64,000 bases of DNA, taken from the NCBI RefSeq assembly GCF_900102165.1, contig NZ_FNBD01000006.1, positions 174,979 through 238,978 of the forward strand, written 5' to 3'. The notes beneath the pieces were generated by a model. That model worked only from the letters and a program-made list of their open reading frames with translations, was not told where the DNA came from and did not search any database. The position numbers and the translations under genes were made by a program. The stretch comes from Cellulophaga baltica (GTDB taxonomy: Bacteria; Bacteroidota; Bacteroidia; Flavobacteriales; Flavobacteriaceae). Below, piece after piece: positions 55,126 through 62,504 of this stretch. Every line of letters begins with the position of its first letter. Within the stretch, counting starts at the first letter, position 1.

Positions 55126-55862
55126 TTGGCTTTTTTATACATAATAAGATTAAGAATAGGAGCAGGGAGTAGCGATAAAAATGTCATCATCCATTTCATT
55201 TTTAAAGGAAAAATAACTAGCTTTTTTTTAGCATCAATAGCTTCGACAATTTTTTTTGTAGCCACATCAAGCGGTACTAAAAAAGGTTTTTTACTCAAGT
55301 CGTTGTTGTTTAATGCTCTTAATTTTAAGGTATCCACATACCCCGGAGCAATAGTAGTTACTGAAATGCCGAAAGGTTTTAAGGCTCTATGATAAGCATC
55401 TGAAAATTGGAGTATAGCACGTTTAGTTTTCGTATACAGACTAGAGTTCTTATAATCTAAAATACCTGATACAGATGCAATTACCACAATATGACCACTT
55501 TTTTGATGTAGCATAGCCGTTCTTGCAACTTCAAAGCAATTGGTAGCTCCTAAAATATTGGTTTTAAGCATTTGCGCAGCTTCTTCATAAGAAATATTTC
55601 CTGCAACATCTTCTGCGTAGCTACCTGTGCAATTTATGAAGAGATCTAGATTTTCCTGCTCATTTAAAAAGCTTTGTACGGCCAACGTAAGTGAAGAAAT
55701 CTCACAAACATCTGCCTGATACGCAAGTAAATTGGAAGGTTTATTTCCTGAAATTTTATGTAAATCTCTACCACAAACCCCAACATGATAGCCCTTAGCG
55801 CAATAATGTAGTGCTAATGAATATCCAATTCCAGAGGTTCCGCCGGCAATAAAAACATTCAT
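55107..55862 (-). CDS. Short-chain dehydrogenase/reductase in the lipid operon
   Basis: A 251-residue SDR. The cofactor loop is GGTSGIG (8-14), the catalytic pair Tyr and Lys in SLYTKTKRA, preceded by Ser in VIASVSG. The C terminus (MMTFLSLLPAPILNLIMYKKAKW) is hydrophobic with a basic end, suggesting membrane contact, as in reductases of lipid 3-keto groups. It is not part of the enterobacterial ynb set. It overlaps the phosphatase gene by 19 bp and is 59 bp after the patatin-like gene. Confidence 0.88.
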   Translation of the reverse strand: MNVFIAGGTSGIGYSLALHYCAKGYHVGVCGRDLHKISGNKPSNLLAYQADVCEISSLTLAVQSFLNEQENLDLFINCTGSYAEDVAGNISYEEAAQMLKTNILGATNCFEVARTAMLHQKSGHIVVIASVSGILDYKNSSLYTKTKRAILQFSDAYHRALKPFGISVTTIAPGYVDTLKLRALNNNDLSKKPFLVPLDVATKKIVEAIDAKKKLVIFPLKMKWMMTFLSLLPAPILNLIMYKKAKWMKQE

Positions 55863-55921
55863 ATGTAAAAGGCTATTTTCATGAGTTTATAAATGTAAGT
55901 TTTTCAAAGCAATTAATAGAA

Positions 55922-56965
55922 TTACTTTTCTGATTGCATGGCCTTCATGGTTTGCTGATATCCGTACTCCCATTGTTTATCCATATCATCTTTAAAGTCT
56001 TGATACGATTTAGGGTATTCAAAGCAAATCTCAAGGTTTTTCCAATCTATACTTTTCTTGATGTAATGCCCTTTTAAATCTTTCTTGATATGAATGGTAT
56101 CAATCTGAAAATTAGCGCCCTGATTTTCAATTTCTTGTAAACGTTGGTTGCCACTATACCCTAAAACTGCACGTACCAGCGCTTCTTCAACCAGACTATA
56201 AGACTGTTTTTTTTCTATAGTTACTGTTTTGGCTAGATGTTTAGCCAATTCAATAGGAATTAAATCAATAGCGCCTCCGGCAAAGTAGGTATCTTCTAAG
56301 TATACAGGAGCCACATAGTACATATCAGAAACAGAAATCCGTGCACTAACTAACATGGAGAGATTTGTTTTAATTTTTACTGATGCTGATACGGCACTAT
56401 TTTTATAATTTTCGGAAGTAATGGTAATTGCACTTAGGTCTATTTTACTAGCCGTTTCTTTATCTGTAAATACCAATTTTTGATACAATTTTTTACCGCC
56501 TCTTTTTTGTCCTATAAGCTTAGGATCAAAAAGTATTTGAGAGCCTTTCAAGAGTGTAGGTATTTCTGAAGAAAACATTGTTGCTGTCAATGAAGGAAAA
56601 TCTCTGGAAAAATCTTGAGATACGTCTGCAAGATATTTATGGAATACATCTTCCATAAGAGGTGCATTCTTTTTAGACCATACTTTTTGGAGTGAAAGAA
56701 GCCCTATCCTCGACAACTTCTTCTCTTTTGTTAGCCGGTCTTTTGTTACAAATTGATAATATTCTTCTGATTTCAAATATGCTCTGCGTGAAATAGTATC
56801 TGGAAAAGTTGTTATCACTGCTGCTGCAAAAGCACCTCCGCAAGTTGCAATAAGAACATCTGGTTTCATTTGCAACTCTTCTAATGCCGCATACATTCCA
56901 AGATAAATCATTAACCGTGTACCTCCGCCAGAAAGAATAAAAGCATTATTGAATTTACGTTCCAT
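55922..56965 (-). CDS. Patatin-like protein with Cys nucleophile position and lost Asp
   Basis: A 347-residue patatin-fold protein. The glycine loop LSGGGTR (11-17) is kept, but the GXSXG elbow reads ATCGG (40-44), with Cys42 in place of the catalytic Ser, and the DGG motif reads AGG (229-231), losing the catalytic Asp. Codons confirm both changes (TGC, GCC). It should not work as a normal Ser-Asp hydrolase; it could be a binding protein, or a thiol-dependent acyltransferase. It is 3 bp after the CdsA-like gene, in the lipid operon. Codon use is like its neighbours and the frame is intact, so it is not a decaying pseudogene. Confidence 0.85.
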   Translation of the reverse strand: MERKFNNAFILSGGGTRLMIYLGMYAALEELQMKPDVLIATCGGAFAAAVITTFPDTISRRAYLKSEEYYQFVTKDRLTKEKKLSRIGLLSLQKVWSKKNAPLMEDVFHKYLADVSQDFSRDFPSLTATMFSSEIPTLLKGSQILFDPKLIGQKRGGKKLYQKLVFTDKETASKIDLSAITITSENYKNSAVSASVKIKTNLSMLVSARISVSDMYYVAPVYLEDTYFAGGAIDLIPIELAKHLAKTVTIEKKQSYSLVEEALVRAVLGYSGNQRLQEIENQGANFQIDTIHIKKDLKGHYIKKSIDWKNLEICFEYPKSYQDFKDDMDKQWEYGYQQTMKAMQSEK

Positions 56966-56968
56966 AGC

Positions 56969-57784
56969 TTAGCTTTTTATAAATAGCGGCAGTATCCAAA
57001 AGAAAATAGGCGCATTAAAAATAAGACTATCCATTCTATCCATGAGTCCGCCATGCCCAGGCAGTAACGTTCCAGTGTCTTTCACATTTGTTTTTCGCTT
57101 TAGTAGAGACATAAAAACATCTCCAAAAAAACCTGCAACCCCCAAAACTATACCCAAAATTACCTGAATCAGAATAGTGAATGGTAAAAGAAAATACCCT
57201 AAGATAATACTAAGTACTATGGTGAGACCTACACCTCCTATAACACCCTCCCATGTTTTATTCGGACTAATTTTAGGCATCACCTTATGATTTCCAAAAA
57301 GCTTACCCATAAAATACTGAAAGACATCATTTAATTCTGTAAGAACTACTAAATAAACAAGTGCTTTTATGCCAAAAGCACTCTCTCTTACATATAATAA
57401 ATGTGGAAAAACCAGAAGACTCAAACTTAGTCCAATTACAACACCAACACCTTGCTTTACGGTAACTTTTAGCATTAGAAAATATACCAGAAATGTAATC
57501 AAGAATACAGCAGCATACAGGGAATAAGGTTCAAAATTCAAAAAATATAACAATGAAAATTGTACAATTCCTAGGCTCAAAGCAGTAATAAAAAGATTTC
57601 TTTTAACTTGAAACATCCTTAAAAATTCATATAAAGCTTGGCACCCTATCCAAGAGATAAAAAGTTTCATGGCTATAGAACTAGAAATAGAGATGGCAAA
57701 TATCAAAATAATATAGCCCCATGTTTTTACCCTTAGCGGAACGTCAGAAAATTTATTTTCAGAATTATTTATTTCAAGCTCCAT
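56969..57784 (-). CDS. YnbB/CdsA-like phosphatidate cytidylyltransferase
   Basis: A 271-residue polytopic membrane enzyme that makes CDP-diacylglycerol from phosphatidate and CTP. The CdsA signature is complete (SLLKRKTNVKDTGTLLPGHG then GLMDR). Preceding metal-site residues lie in KISPNKTWEGVIGG. About eight membrane helices. Its start overlaps the CDP-alcohol phosphatidyltransferase gene by 11 bp, so substrate supply and use are linked. It is probably a second copy, specific to this operon, next to a housekeeping cdsA elsewhere; this cannot be checked in the window. Confidence 0.9.
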   Translation of the reverse strand: MELEINNSENKFSDVPLRVKTWGYIILIFAISISSSIAMKLFISWIGCQALYEFLRMFQVKRNLFITALSLGIVQFSLLYFLNFEPYSLYAAVFLITFLVYFLMLKVTVKQGVGVVIGLSLSLLVFPHLLYVRESAFGIKALVYLVVLTELNDVFQYFMGKLFGNHKVMPKISPNKTWEGVIGGVGLTIVLSIILGYFLLPFTILIQVILGIVLGVAGFFGDVFMSLLKRKTNVKDTGTLLPGHGGLMDRMDSLIFNAPIFFWILPLFIKS

Positions 57785-58376
57785 GTAATGCTTTCTTAAG
57801 ACGCGTAAAAGTACTAAGTACGAGCAATAAAATAATTATTCCAAAAATGTACTTAGAATAAGTCGCAAGGTTTACGCCAAAAAATAAGAGTAGACCATAA
57901 ATACTTAAAAGTAAAGCACGATCGCTTTTACCCATAGGTCCATCATTTCTCCGTTCTTCTCCAACCACCTTTCCTAAGACTCCAGCAAATTCATTAATGA
58001 TACTGAATAAAATAAACGCAATGATGCTATATAAGCTCTCTGGCTGAAACTTCATCAAGGGAAAGAAAATAATAAAGTCGGAAACTAAATCCCCCATTTC
58101 ATTTAAAACTTCACCGAGAGTACTGGTTTGATGAAACTTTCGAGCCATCATACCATCTAAGGCATTTAACGCCATTCGTAGCAATAGTCCAATTGGCAAG
58201 CTTAAGAAAAACCAGTGCATCCTATCTGCGTTCCAGAACAATATTCCGATAATAAGAGATAGTAAAATCGAAGCTATCGTAATTTGATTTGCGGTTACAT
58301 TACATTTGTGCAAAAAAATTAAAACAGGATTTAGTAGTTGTTGAAATTTGGGTTTTAATTTATAAATGGAAATCAT
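57774..58376 (-). CDS. YnbA-like CDP-alcohol phosphatidyltransferase
   Basis: A 200-residue membrane enzyme with about six helices. The CDP-alcohol motif (normally DX2DGX2ARX8GX3DX3D) reads N71-x2-D74-G75-x2-A78-R79-x8-G88-x3-N92-x3-D96: first and third Asp are Asn, confirmed at the codon level. From memory E. coli YnbA has the same Asn residues in a very similar block. The enzyme should join a phosphatidyl group from CDP-diacylglycerol to an alcohol, but with altered metal binding. It is first in the operon, 30 bp after a -7 element. The head-group acceptor is unknown. Confidence 0.88.
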   Translation of the reverse strand: MISIYKLKPKFQQLLNPVLIFLHKCNVTANQITIASILLSLIIGILFWNADRMHWFFLSLPIGLLLRMALNALDGMMARKFHQTSTLGEVLNEMGDLVSDFIIFFPLMKFQPESLYSIIAFILFSIINEFAGVLGKVVGEERRNDGPMGKSDRALLLSIYGLLLFFGVNLATYSKYIFGIIILLLVLSTFTRLKKALHGA

Positions 58377-58405
58377 GTAAGCTGCTTTTTTTCTACATTA
58401 TATTC

Positions 58406-58413
58406 CAAATCTA
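58406..58413 (-). promoter_or_regulatory. Predicted -7 element of the six-gene lipid operon
   Basis: Reads TAGATTTG on the minus strand, a full match to TAnnTTTG, 30 bp upstream of the first ATG (58376). No clear -33. The remaining 190 bases up to 58605 hold nothing else I can name. Confidence 0.5.
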
Positions 58414-58605
58414 AGTCTTTTTATTAGAAGTTACCCTATCTCCTTGGCTGCGCTAAAAAATACTAAAACTAGATATTTAGGATGCGGTAATTCTGTGATG
58501 AAATGCTATTATTTTTTAGCGAAAACTACGGACCGAAAAATGAAAAGTCCCAAAAATGACTCAGATAGATTGATTACCTTGCGGCGTTTTTAATACCCAA
58601 CTAGA

Positions 58606-59775
58606 ATGAATGCAAAAGACTTAGTAGCCTTACAAAGAGCCAATGAATCTTTGTTCGAAATAGATGCTAATTTAAACCGATTGGTTAAAAAAATTGAGTT
58701 ATTAAGTTATTTGAACCCGTTAAATACCGAGAAGGAAAAACAACGTTTTTTTGCTTCAAAATATACAGAAAATCCTATTCTTAAATATCCGAAGATAAAG
58801 TTTCATCCCTATAAATTACACCGAATGTTGTTTTCACAACGCTTGGAACGTATTACAGATCAAAAAGTACAGAAGCTCTATCAAGATATCATCTATTACT
58901 ATTCTAATATGGCCCAATGCATACAAACCATTGGTGAGCCTAAGAAATTTTATTATAATTCTTTAAGGCTCTATGGCTCGCCAACAGAGAAAGATGTGCA
59001 AAATGCGCAATTTATACTACATTACAGTAATGAAACGGAAAGAGCAGATATGGAGAAAATCTATTCCCCAGATGATGCTAAGGCTTATTTTGATGAATTT
59101 TCTAAGTTGTATGACTTTCCTTTGAACATAAAATTATCTACAGCTATTGCCGCAGATGCTATGGTAAGTAATAGCACCCAAACCTTGTTAATTAAAAAAA
59201 ATACCAAGTTTAGCAAGAATCAATTATTAACATTGGCTAACCATGAAATTGGGGTGCATTTAGTAACCACCTACAACGGAATTGAGCAACCTTTGAAGAT
59301 ATTTTCCAACGGTTTTCCTCGTAATGTAGAAACCCAAGAGGGGCTTGCTGTCTTTAGTGAATACATGAGCGGAGCGCTAACATTAGAAAGACTTAAAACA
59401 TTAGCTTATAGAGTTCTAGCAAGCGATAGTTTAATTAAAGGTTATAGCTTTTCTGATACTTTTGATTTGATACACGGTACGTATAAACTTAATAGAAATG
59501 ATGCTTTTAGCATCACCATGAGAGTACACCGTGGTGGTGGTTTTACAAAAGACAGATTATACCTAAGTGGATTAAAAAAAATCTACAAACGCCACCAAAG
59601 AGGCGAAGAGATGGACACACTTTTAACTGGAAAAGTAACTATGGATTATGAAGCAGACATCGTAAATCTTCAAGATTTAGGATTAGCCAGCCCTATAACC
59701 CATAGAAATATTGCTTTTAAGGAAAATAAGAATGAGAACGCTACGCTCGATTCTATTCTTAATCACTTAAAATAG
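58606..59775 (+). CDS. QEGLA-motif (DUF1704/MATCAP-like) metallopeptidase
   Basis: A 389-residue protein of the 'flavohemoglobin expression-modulating QEGLA motif' family, now related to the eukaryotic tubulin tyrosine carboxypeptidases MATCAP. The zinc motif HEXXXH is His213-Glu214 to His218 (HEIGVHLVT), with Glu245 in QEGLA as likely third ligand. No signal peptide, so cytosolic. Bacterial substrates are unknown, though C-terminal trimming of a protein is likely from the eukaryotic relatives. A weak -7-like TACCTTGC lies about 30 bp upstream. It converges on the next gene with an 11-bp gap. Confidence 0.88.
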   Translation: MNAKDLVALQRANESLFEIDANLNRLVKKIELLSYLNPLNTEKEKQRFFASKYTENPILKYPKIKFHPYKLHRMLFSQRLERITDQKVQKLYQDIIYYYSNMAQCIQTIGEPKKFYYNSLRLYGSPTEKDVQNAQFILHYSNETERADMEKIYSPDDAKAYFDEFSKLYDFPLNIKLSTAIAADAMVSNSTQTLLIKKNTKFSKNQLLTLANHEIGVHLVTTYNGIEQPLKIFSNGFPRNVETQEGLAVFSEYMSGALTLERLKTLAYRVLASDSLIKGYSFSDTFDLIHGTYKLNRNDAFSITMRVHRGGGFTKDRLYLSGLKKIYKRHQRGEEMDTLLTGKVTMDYEADIVNLQDLGLASPITHRNIAFKENKNENATLDSILNHLK

Positions 59776-59786
59776 GTTGCATTAGC

Positions 59787-61823
59787 TTATAAACTTATAC
59801 TACGCCCTTTTGGATGTTTTACTTGAAAAGAAAATTGGTGTTTGCTTTCTTGCTTTGAGGCTAAATTTAGCTCCCAAGTTAGCAAACCCTTTTCTTTATC
59901 ATAAGTGGCATCATTAACTATAATATCTTCTATTTTAATTTCTTTATTGGCTGAAACAGGAATACGATCCATTAAAATTAGTTTTACGGCTTCCGCTTTA
60001 TTATTTTTCACTTCTAAATTATAAGTTCGGTCTACAATTCTATTGCTTCCAGTAAAAGATTTACTCTTAAAATTTTTATCTTGTTTTCTAGTAACAGCAA
60101 TAGAGGCATCAATACCTAATGAAACCGTCATTTCTTTGTTTACAGCATAAGGATCTATGGTAGTTTTCCCTGCATATCCGCCATTAAAATAAATATTGGC
60201 TTCACCAGGTAGCAGGTTTAATTTCTCCCAATCTTTGAATCTAGCCGTAAGAAAAACATTTTCATTAATTATGGGAGCAGCAAAAAACTCATAGACCGCA
60301 TCAAGCTTAAACGTGTTAATTTCTATTGCCGTAATATCTCCATCACTTACTATCGTATATGGACTTTTAATTACAAATTTGGTACTGGTAACATCATCCT
60401 CGGAAAAACTCTTATTCGTGGTAATTACGACAACACCGTTTGCTGCCCTAGAGCCATAAATTGAAGTAGCAGAGGCATCTTTCAAAATTTCTATGTTTTG
60501 TATTTCGTTGGCATCCAAATCACCCTCTTCAAATCCTTCCATCGGAACACCATCAATAATATACAAAGGTTGCGAAGCTTCGGTTACACTTGAGGCTCCT
60601 CTAACACTAACTCCGGCCACTCGTCCTTTTAGAACTCTGCTCATATCACTATTTTGCGTTCCATACCCAACAACTATAACTTCATCTAAGGCTGAGGAGT
60701 CTTCTTGTAATCGAGCATTAATAATGGAAGAGTAAAAAGGTACTTCATCTTGTTGAAATCCTATATAGGAGAACACTAATTCTTGGCCTCCACTAATTTT
60801 TAATTTATACCTCCCATCAAAATCTGTTTGCGTACTAATAGAAGTTCCTTTGATAAGTACGGTACACCCCGGCAATGCTTGTCCTGAAGCATCTGTCACA
60901 ATTCCTGTAACAGTTCTCACCGTTGGATTATAAGAATACTTGTGTTTCTTTGATGCTGTGTTGTAATTTTTACGCATTCCGAAATTCAGATAATCCGTTA
61001 CTAACTCAGGTTTAATAGCATAATTATTAGGATTGCCTGTAGAGAGTGTTACGGCAACATTTTTCCAATCCGCGCCAGTATGTTGGTACACATGCGCTTT
61101 ATAAGTTAACCCTATTGGGTCATTAATCTTATTAGATTTTAGATCATAATTGGGTATCCATCCCGCATCAGACACGTTGTATTTTAATTCTAAATTTAAC
61201 TGCATAGAGATTGGAGTTTCAAATAATATACTTATTTCTCCCTTAGGTTCAGTAGGCGTCGAATTTAGCTCAAGATACTGTTTATTAATACGTTGCAATC
61301 CCTCACTTAAAACATTAATTTTAATTGTTGTTGTGTAAATTTCGTTTTTAATCGCAGTAATTCGCTCTCTATAATACGTACTTATTTGCTTTACTTTTTC
61401 TAAATCTATAGCTTGATGTTCTGAATTAAGCAGGCGGTTTCCATTAATTACCTTTTCCTCTTCCTCTAATCCTATTATGAGATTTTTAAGTAAACTTATT
61501 TCTAATTCTGTTGTTTTTATAGCTGTAGTTAATGCTTCAGATTCTTCATCTGAAACTTTAGAATCTAAATAATTAATATCATAAGCAATAGACAAAATAG
61601 AAACTCCTTGTAATCCTGAAATTTGAATACTACTTTCATCAATTTTAGGAGACAAACCATTAAAAATAAGCTCTGTAGTACCTTCTTTCAATTGAAAACT
61701 AGCGGTTCTTGAAACTTCTGCACTATTTAGAAATACGGTGACCGCTTTTATTTTAGAAGGAGTTTTATCTGCTCCTAATAAGAGAATTGGGAATAAAATA
61801 AGAAATAATAGTACCTGTTTCAT
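59787..61823 (-). CDS. MuiA/DUF4139 protein with inserted carboxypeptidase-regulatory and TonB-plug domains
   Basis: A 678-residue exported protein (signal ending near LILFPILLLGA, residue 18). Residues about 25-285 are the N-terminal and coiled-coil parts of the mucoidy-inhibitor MuiA family (DUF4140/DUF4139). Then comes a CarboxypepD_reg-like beta-sandwich (about 304-383, GIVTDASGQALPGCTVLIKG) and a TonB-receptor plug (about 384-470, EVIVVGYGTQ ... ANGVVVITTNK). DUF4139 resumes to the end (about 479-678). No beta-barrel follows the plug, so it is not a receptor; the plug is probably a protein-contact module. Function unknown. Confidence 0.88.
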   Translation of the reverse strand: MKQVLLFLILFPILLLGADKTPSKIKAVTVFLNSAEVSRTASFQLKEGTTELIFNGLSPKIDESSIQISGLQGVSILSIAYDINYLDSKVSDEESEALTTAIKTTELEISLLKNLIIGLEEEEKVINGNRLLNSEHQAIDLEKVKQISTYYRERITAIKNEIYTTTIKINVLSEGLQRINKQYLELNSTPTEPKGEISILFETPISMQLNLELKYNVSDAGWIPNYDLKSNKINDPIGLTYKAHVYQHTGADWKNVAVTLSTGNPNNYAIKPELVTDYLNFGMRKNYNTASKKHKYSYNPTVRTVTGIVTDASGQALPGCTVLIKGTSISTQTDFDGRYKLKISGGQELVFSYIGFQQDEVPFYSSIINARLQEDSSALDEVIVVGYGTQNSDMSRVLKGRVAGVSVRGASSVTEASQPLYIIDGVPMEGFEEGDLDANEIQNIEILKDASATSIYGSRAANGVVVITTNKSFSEDDVTSTKFVIKSPYTIVSDGDITAIEINTFKLDAVYEFFAAPIINENVFLTARFKDWEKLNLLPGEANIYFNGGYAGKTTIDPYAVNKEMTVSLGIDASIAVTRKQDKNFKSKSFTGSNRIVDRTYNLEVKNNKAEAVKLILMDRIPVSANKEIKIEDIIVNDATYDKEKGLLTWELNLASKQESKHQFSFQVKHPKGRSISL

Positions 61824-61863
61824 GTTGTGTTGGTTTTAGATTTAAAGTAAACCTAACCAGAAC

Positions 61864-61871
61864 CAAACATA
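61864..61871 (-). promoter_or_regulatory. Predicted -7 element of the MuiA-plug gene
   Basis: Reads TATGTTTG on the minus strand, a full consensus match, 41 bp upstream of the ATG. No -33 at good spacing. Confidence 0.45.
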
Positions 61872-61938
61872 ATTTAAAGGAGCCTTGAGTATGCTTCTTT
61901 TAGAACTTAGTAAACACTGCTTTATATTGAGTAAAGTG

Positions 61939-62352
61939 TTATTCTATAAATTTAGCTTTTAATTCAGTAGTGGGTACCATACAAACATCTTGTTTACCGT
62001 ACCATTTGTATCTGTTATTAGCCACATAGTCATAAATACTATCCCTAAATTTTTCTGGAATCCATTCAAAAATGGTCAATAAAGACCATAAACCTCCAAA
62101 TGATTTACCGATCAATAATGCCGCTGTAGATTTGGTGTAATACGCAATTCCTGGTTCTATTAAAATTATAGAGTCTACTAGTGTAGTATCTATATGCCTT
62201 TCTTTGGCCAGCTTTTGTCCTATTTCACTTTGTAAGGATGCAAAACGGAATTCGTCTTTCTTATCGTATTTAATAATCGTATGTATTGAAGTGTTACACA
62301 AATTACAAACACCATCAAAAAGTACAATCTTATGAGAATTATTTCCTTGCAT
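61939..62352 (-). CDS. DCC family thiol-disulfide oxidoreductase-like protein
   Basis: A 137-residue DUF393 (DCC) protein. The name-giving motif is FDGVCNLC with Cys16 and Cys19 near the N terminus. Other family blocks are FRFASLQSEIGQ, TKSTAALLIGKSFGG and the C-terminal YDYVANNRYKWYGKQ. No signal peptide. Redox activity is assumed from the CX2C motif; the reaction is not known. It has its own -7 element. Confidence 0.92.
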   Translation of the reverse strand: MQGNNSHKIVLFDGVCNLCNTSIHTIIKYDKKDEFRFASLQSEIGQKLAKERHIDTTLVDSIILIEPGIAYYTKSTAALLIGKSFGGLWSLLTIFEWIPEKFRDSIYDYVANNRYKWYGKQDVCMVPTTELKAKFIE

Positions 62353-62381
62353 ACGTAAATTGTATCAATCTAAATTTGACT

Positions 62382-62389
62382 CAAAGATA
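62382..62389 (-). promoter_or_regulatory. Predicted -7 element of the DCC gene
   Basis: Reads TATCTTTG on the minus strand, a full consensus match, 30 bp upstream of the ATG. Confidence 0.45.
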
Positions 62390-62504
62390 GGCTATGCAAC
62401 GACATTATAGTAGTAAAAAATTATTTGGGTTTTTCCCAGATAGTGGTTTTGCGTAAAAAGCAGCAACAGCTTTCATTTTCTTACTATAGCTATCAAACCT
62501 GCAT

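Noticed and set aside
58377-58605. Possible small RNA or riboswitch in the largest intergenic gap
   Set aside because: I see no stable hairpin with a T run or known aptamer core; only a -7 element and a weak promoter-like site are supportable.
59787-61823. SusC-like TonB-dependent receptor
   Set aside because: Only the regulatory and plug domains occur, with no barrel and no SusD neighbour; both flanks are MuiA/DUF4139 sequence.
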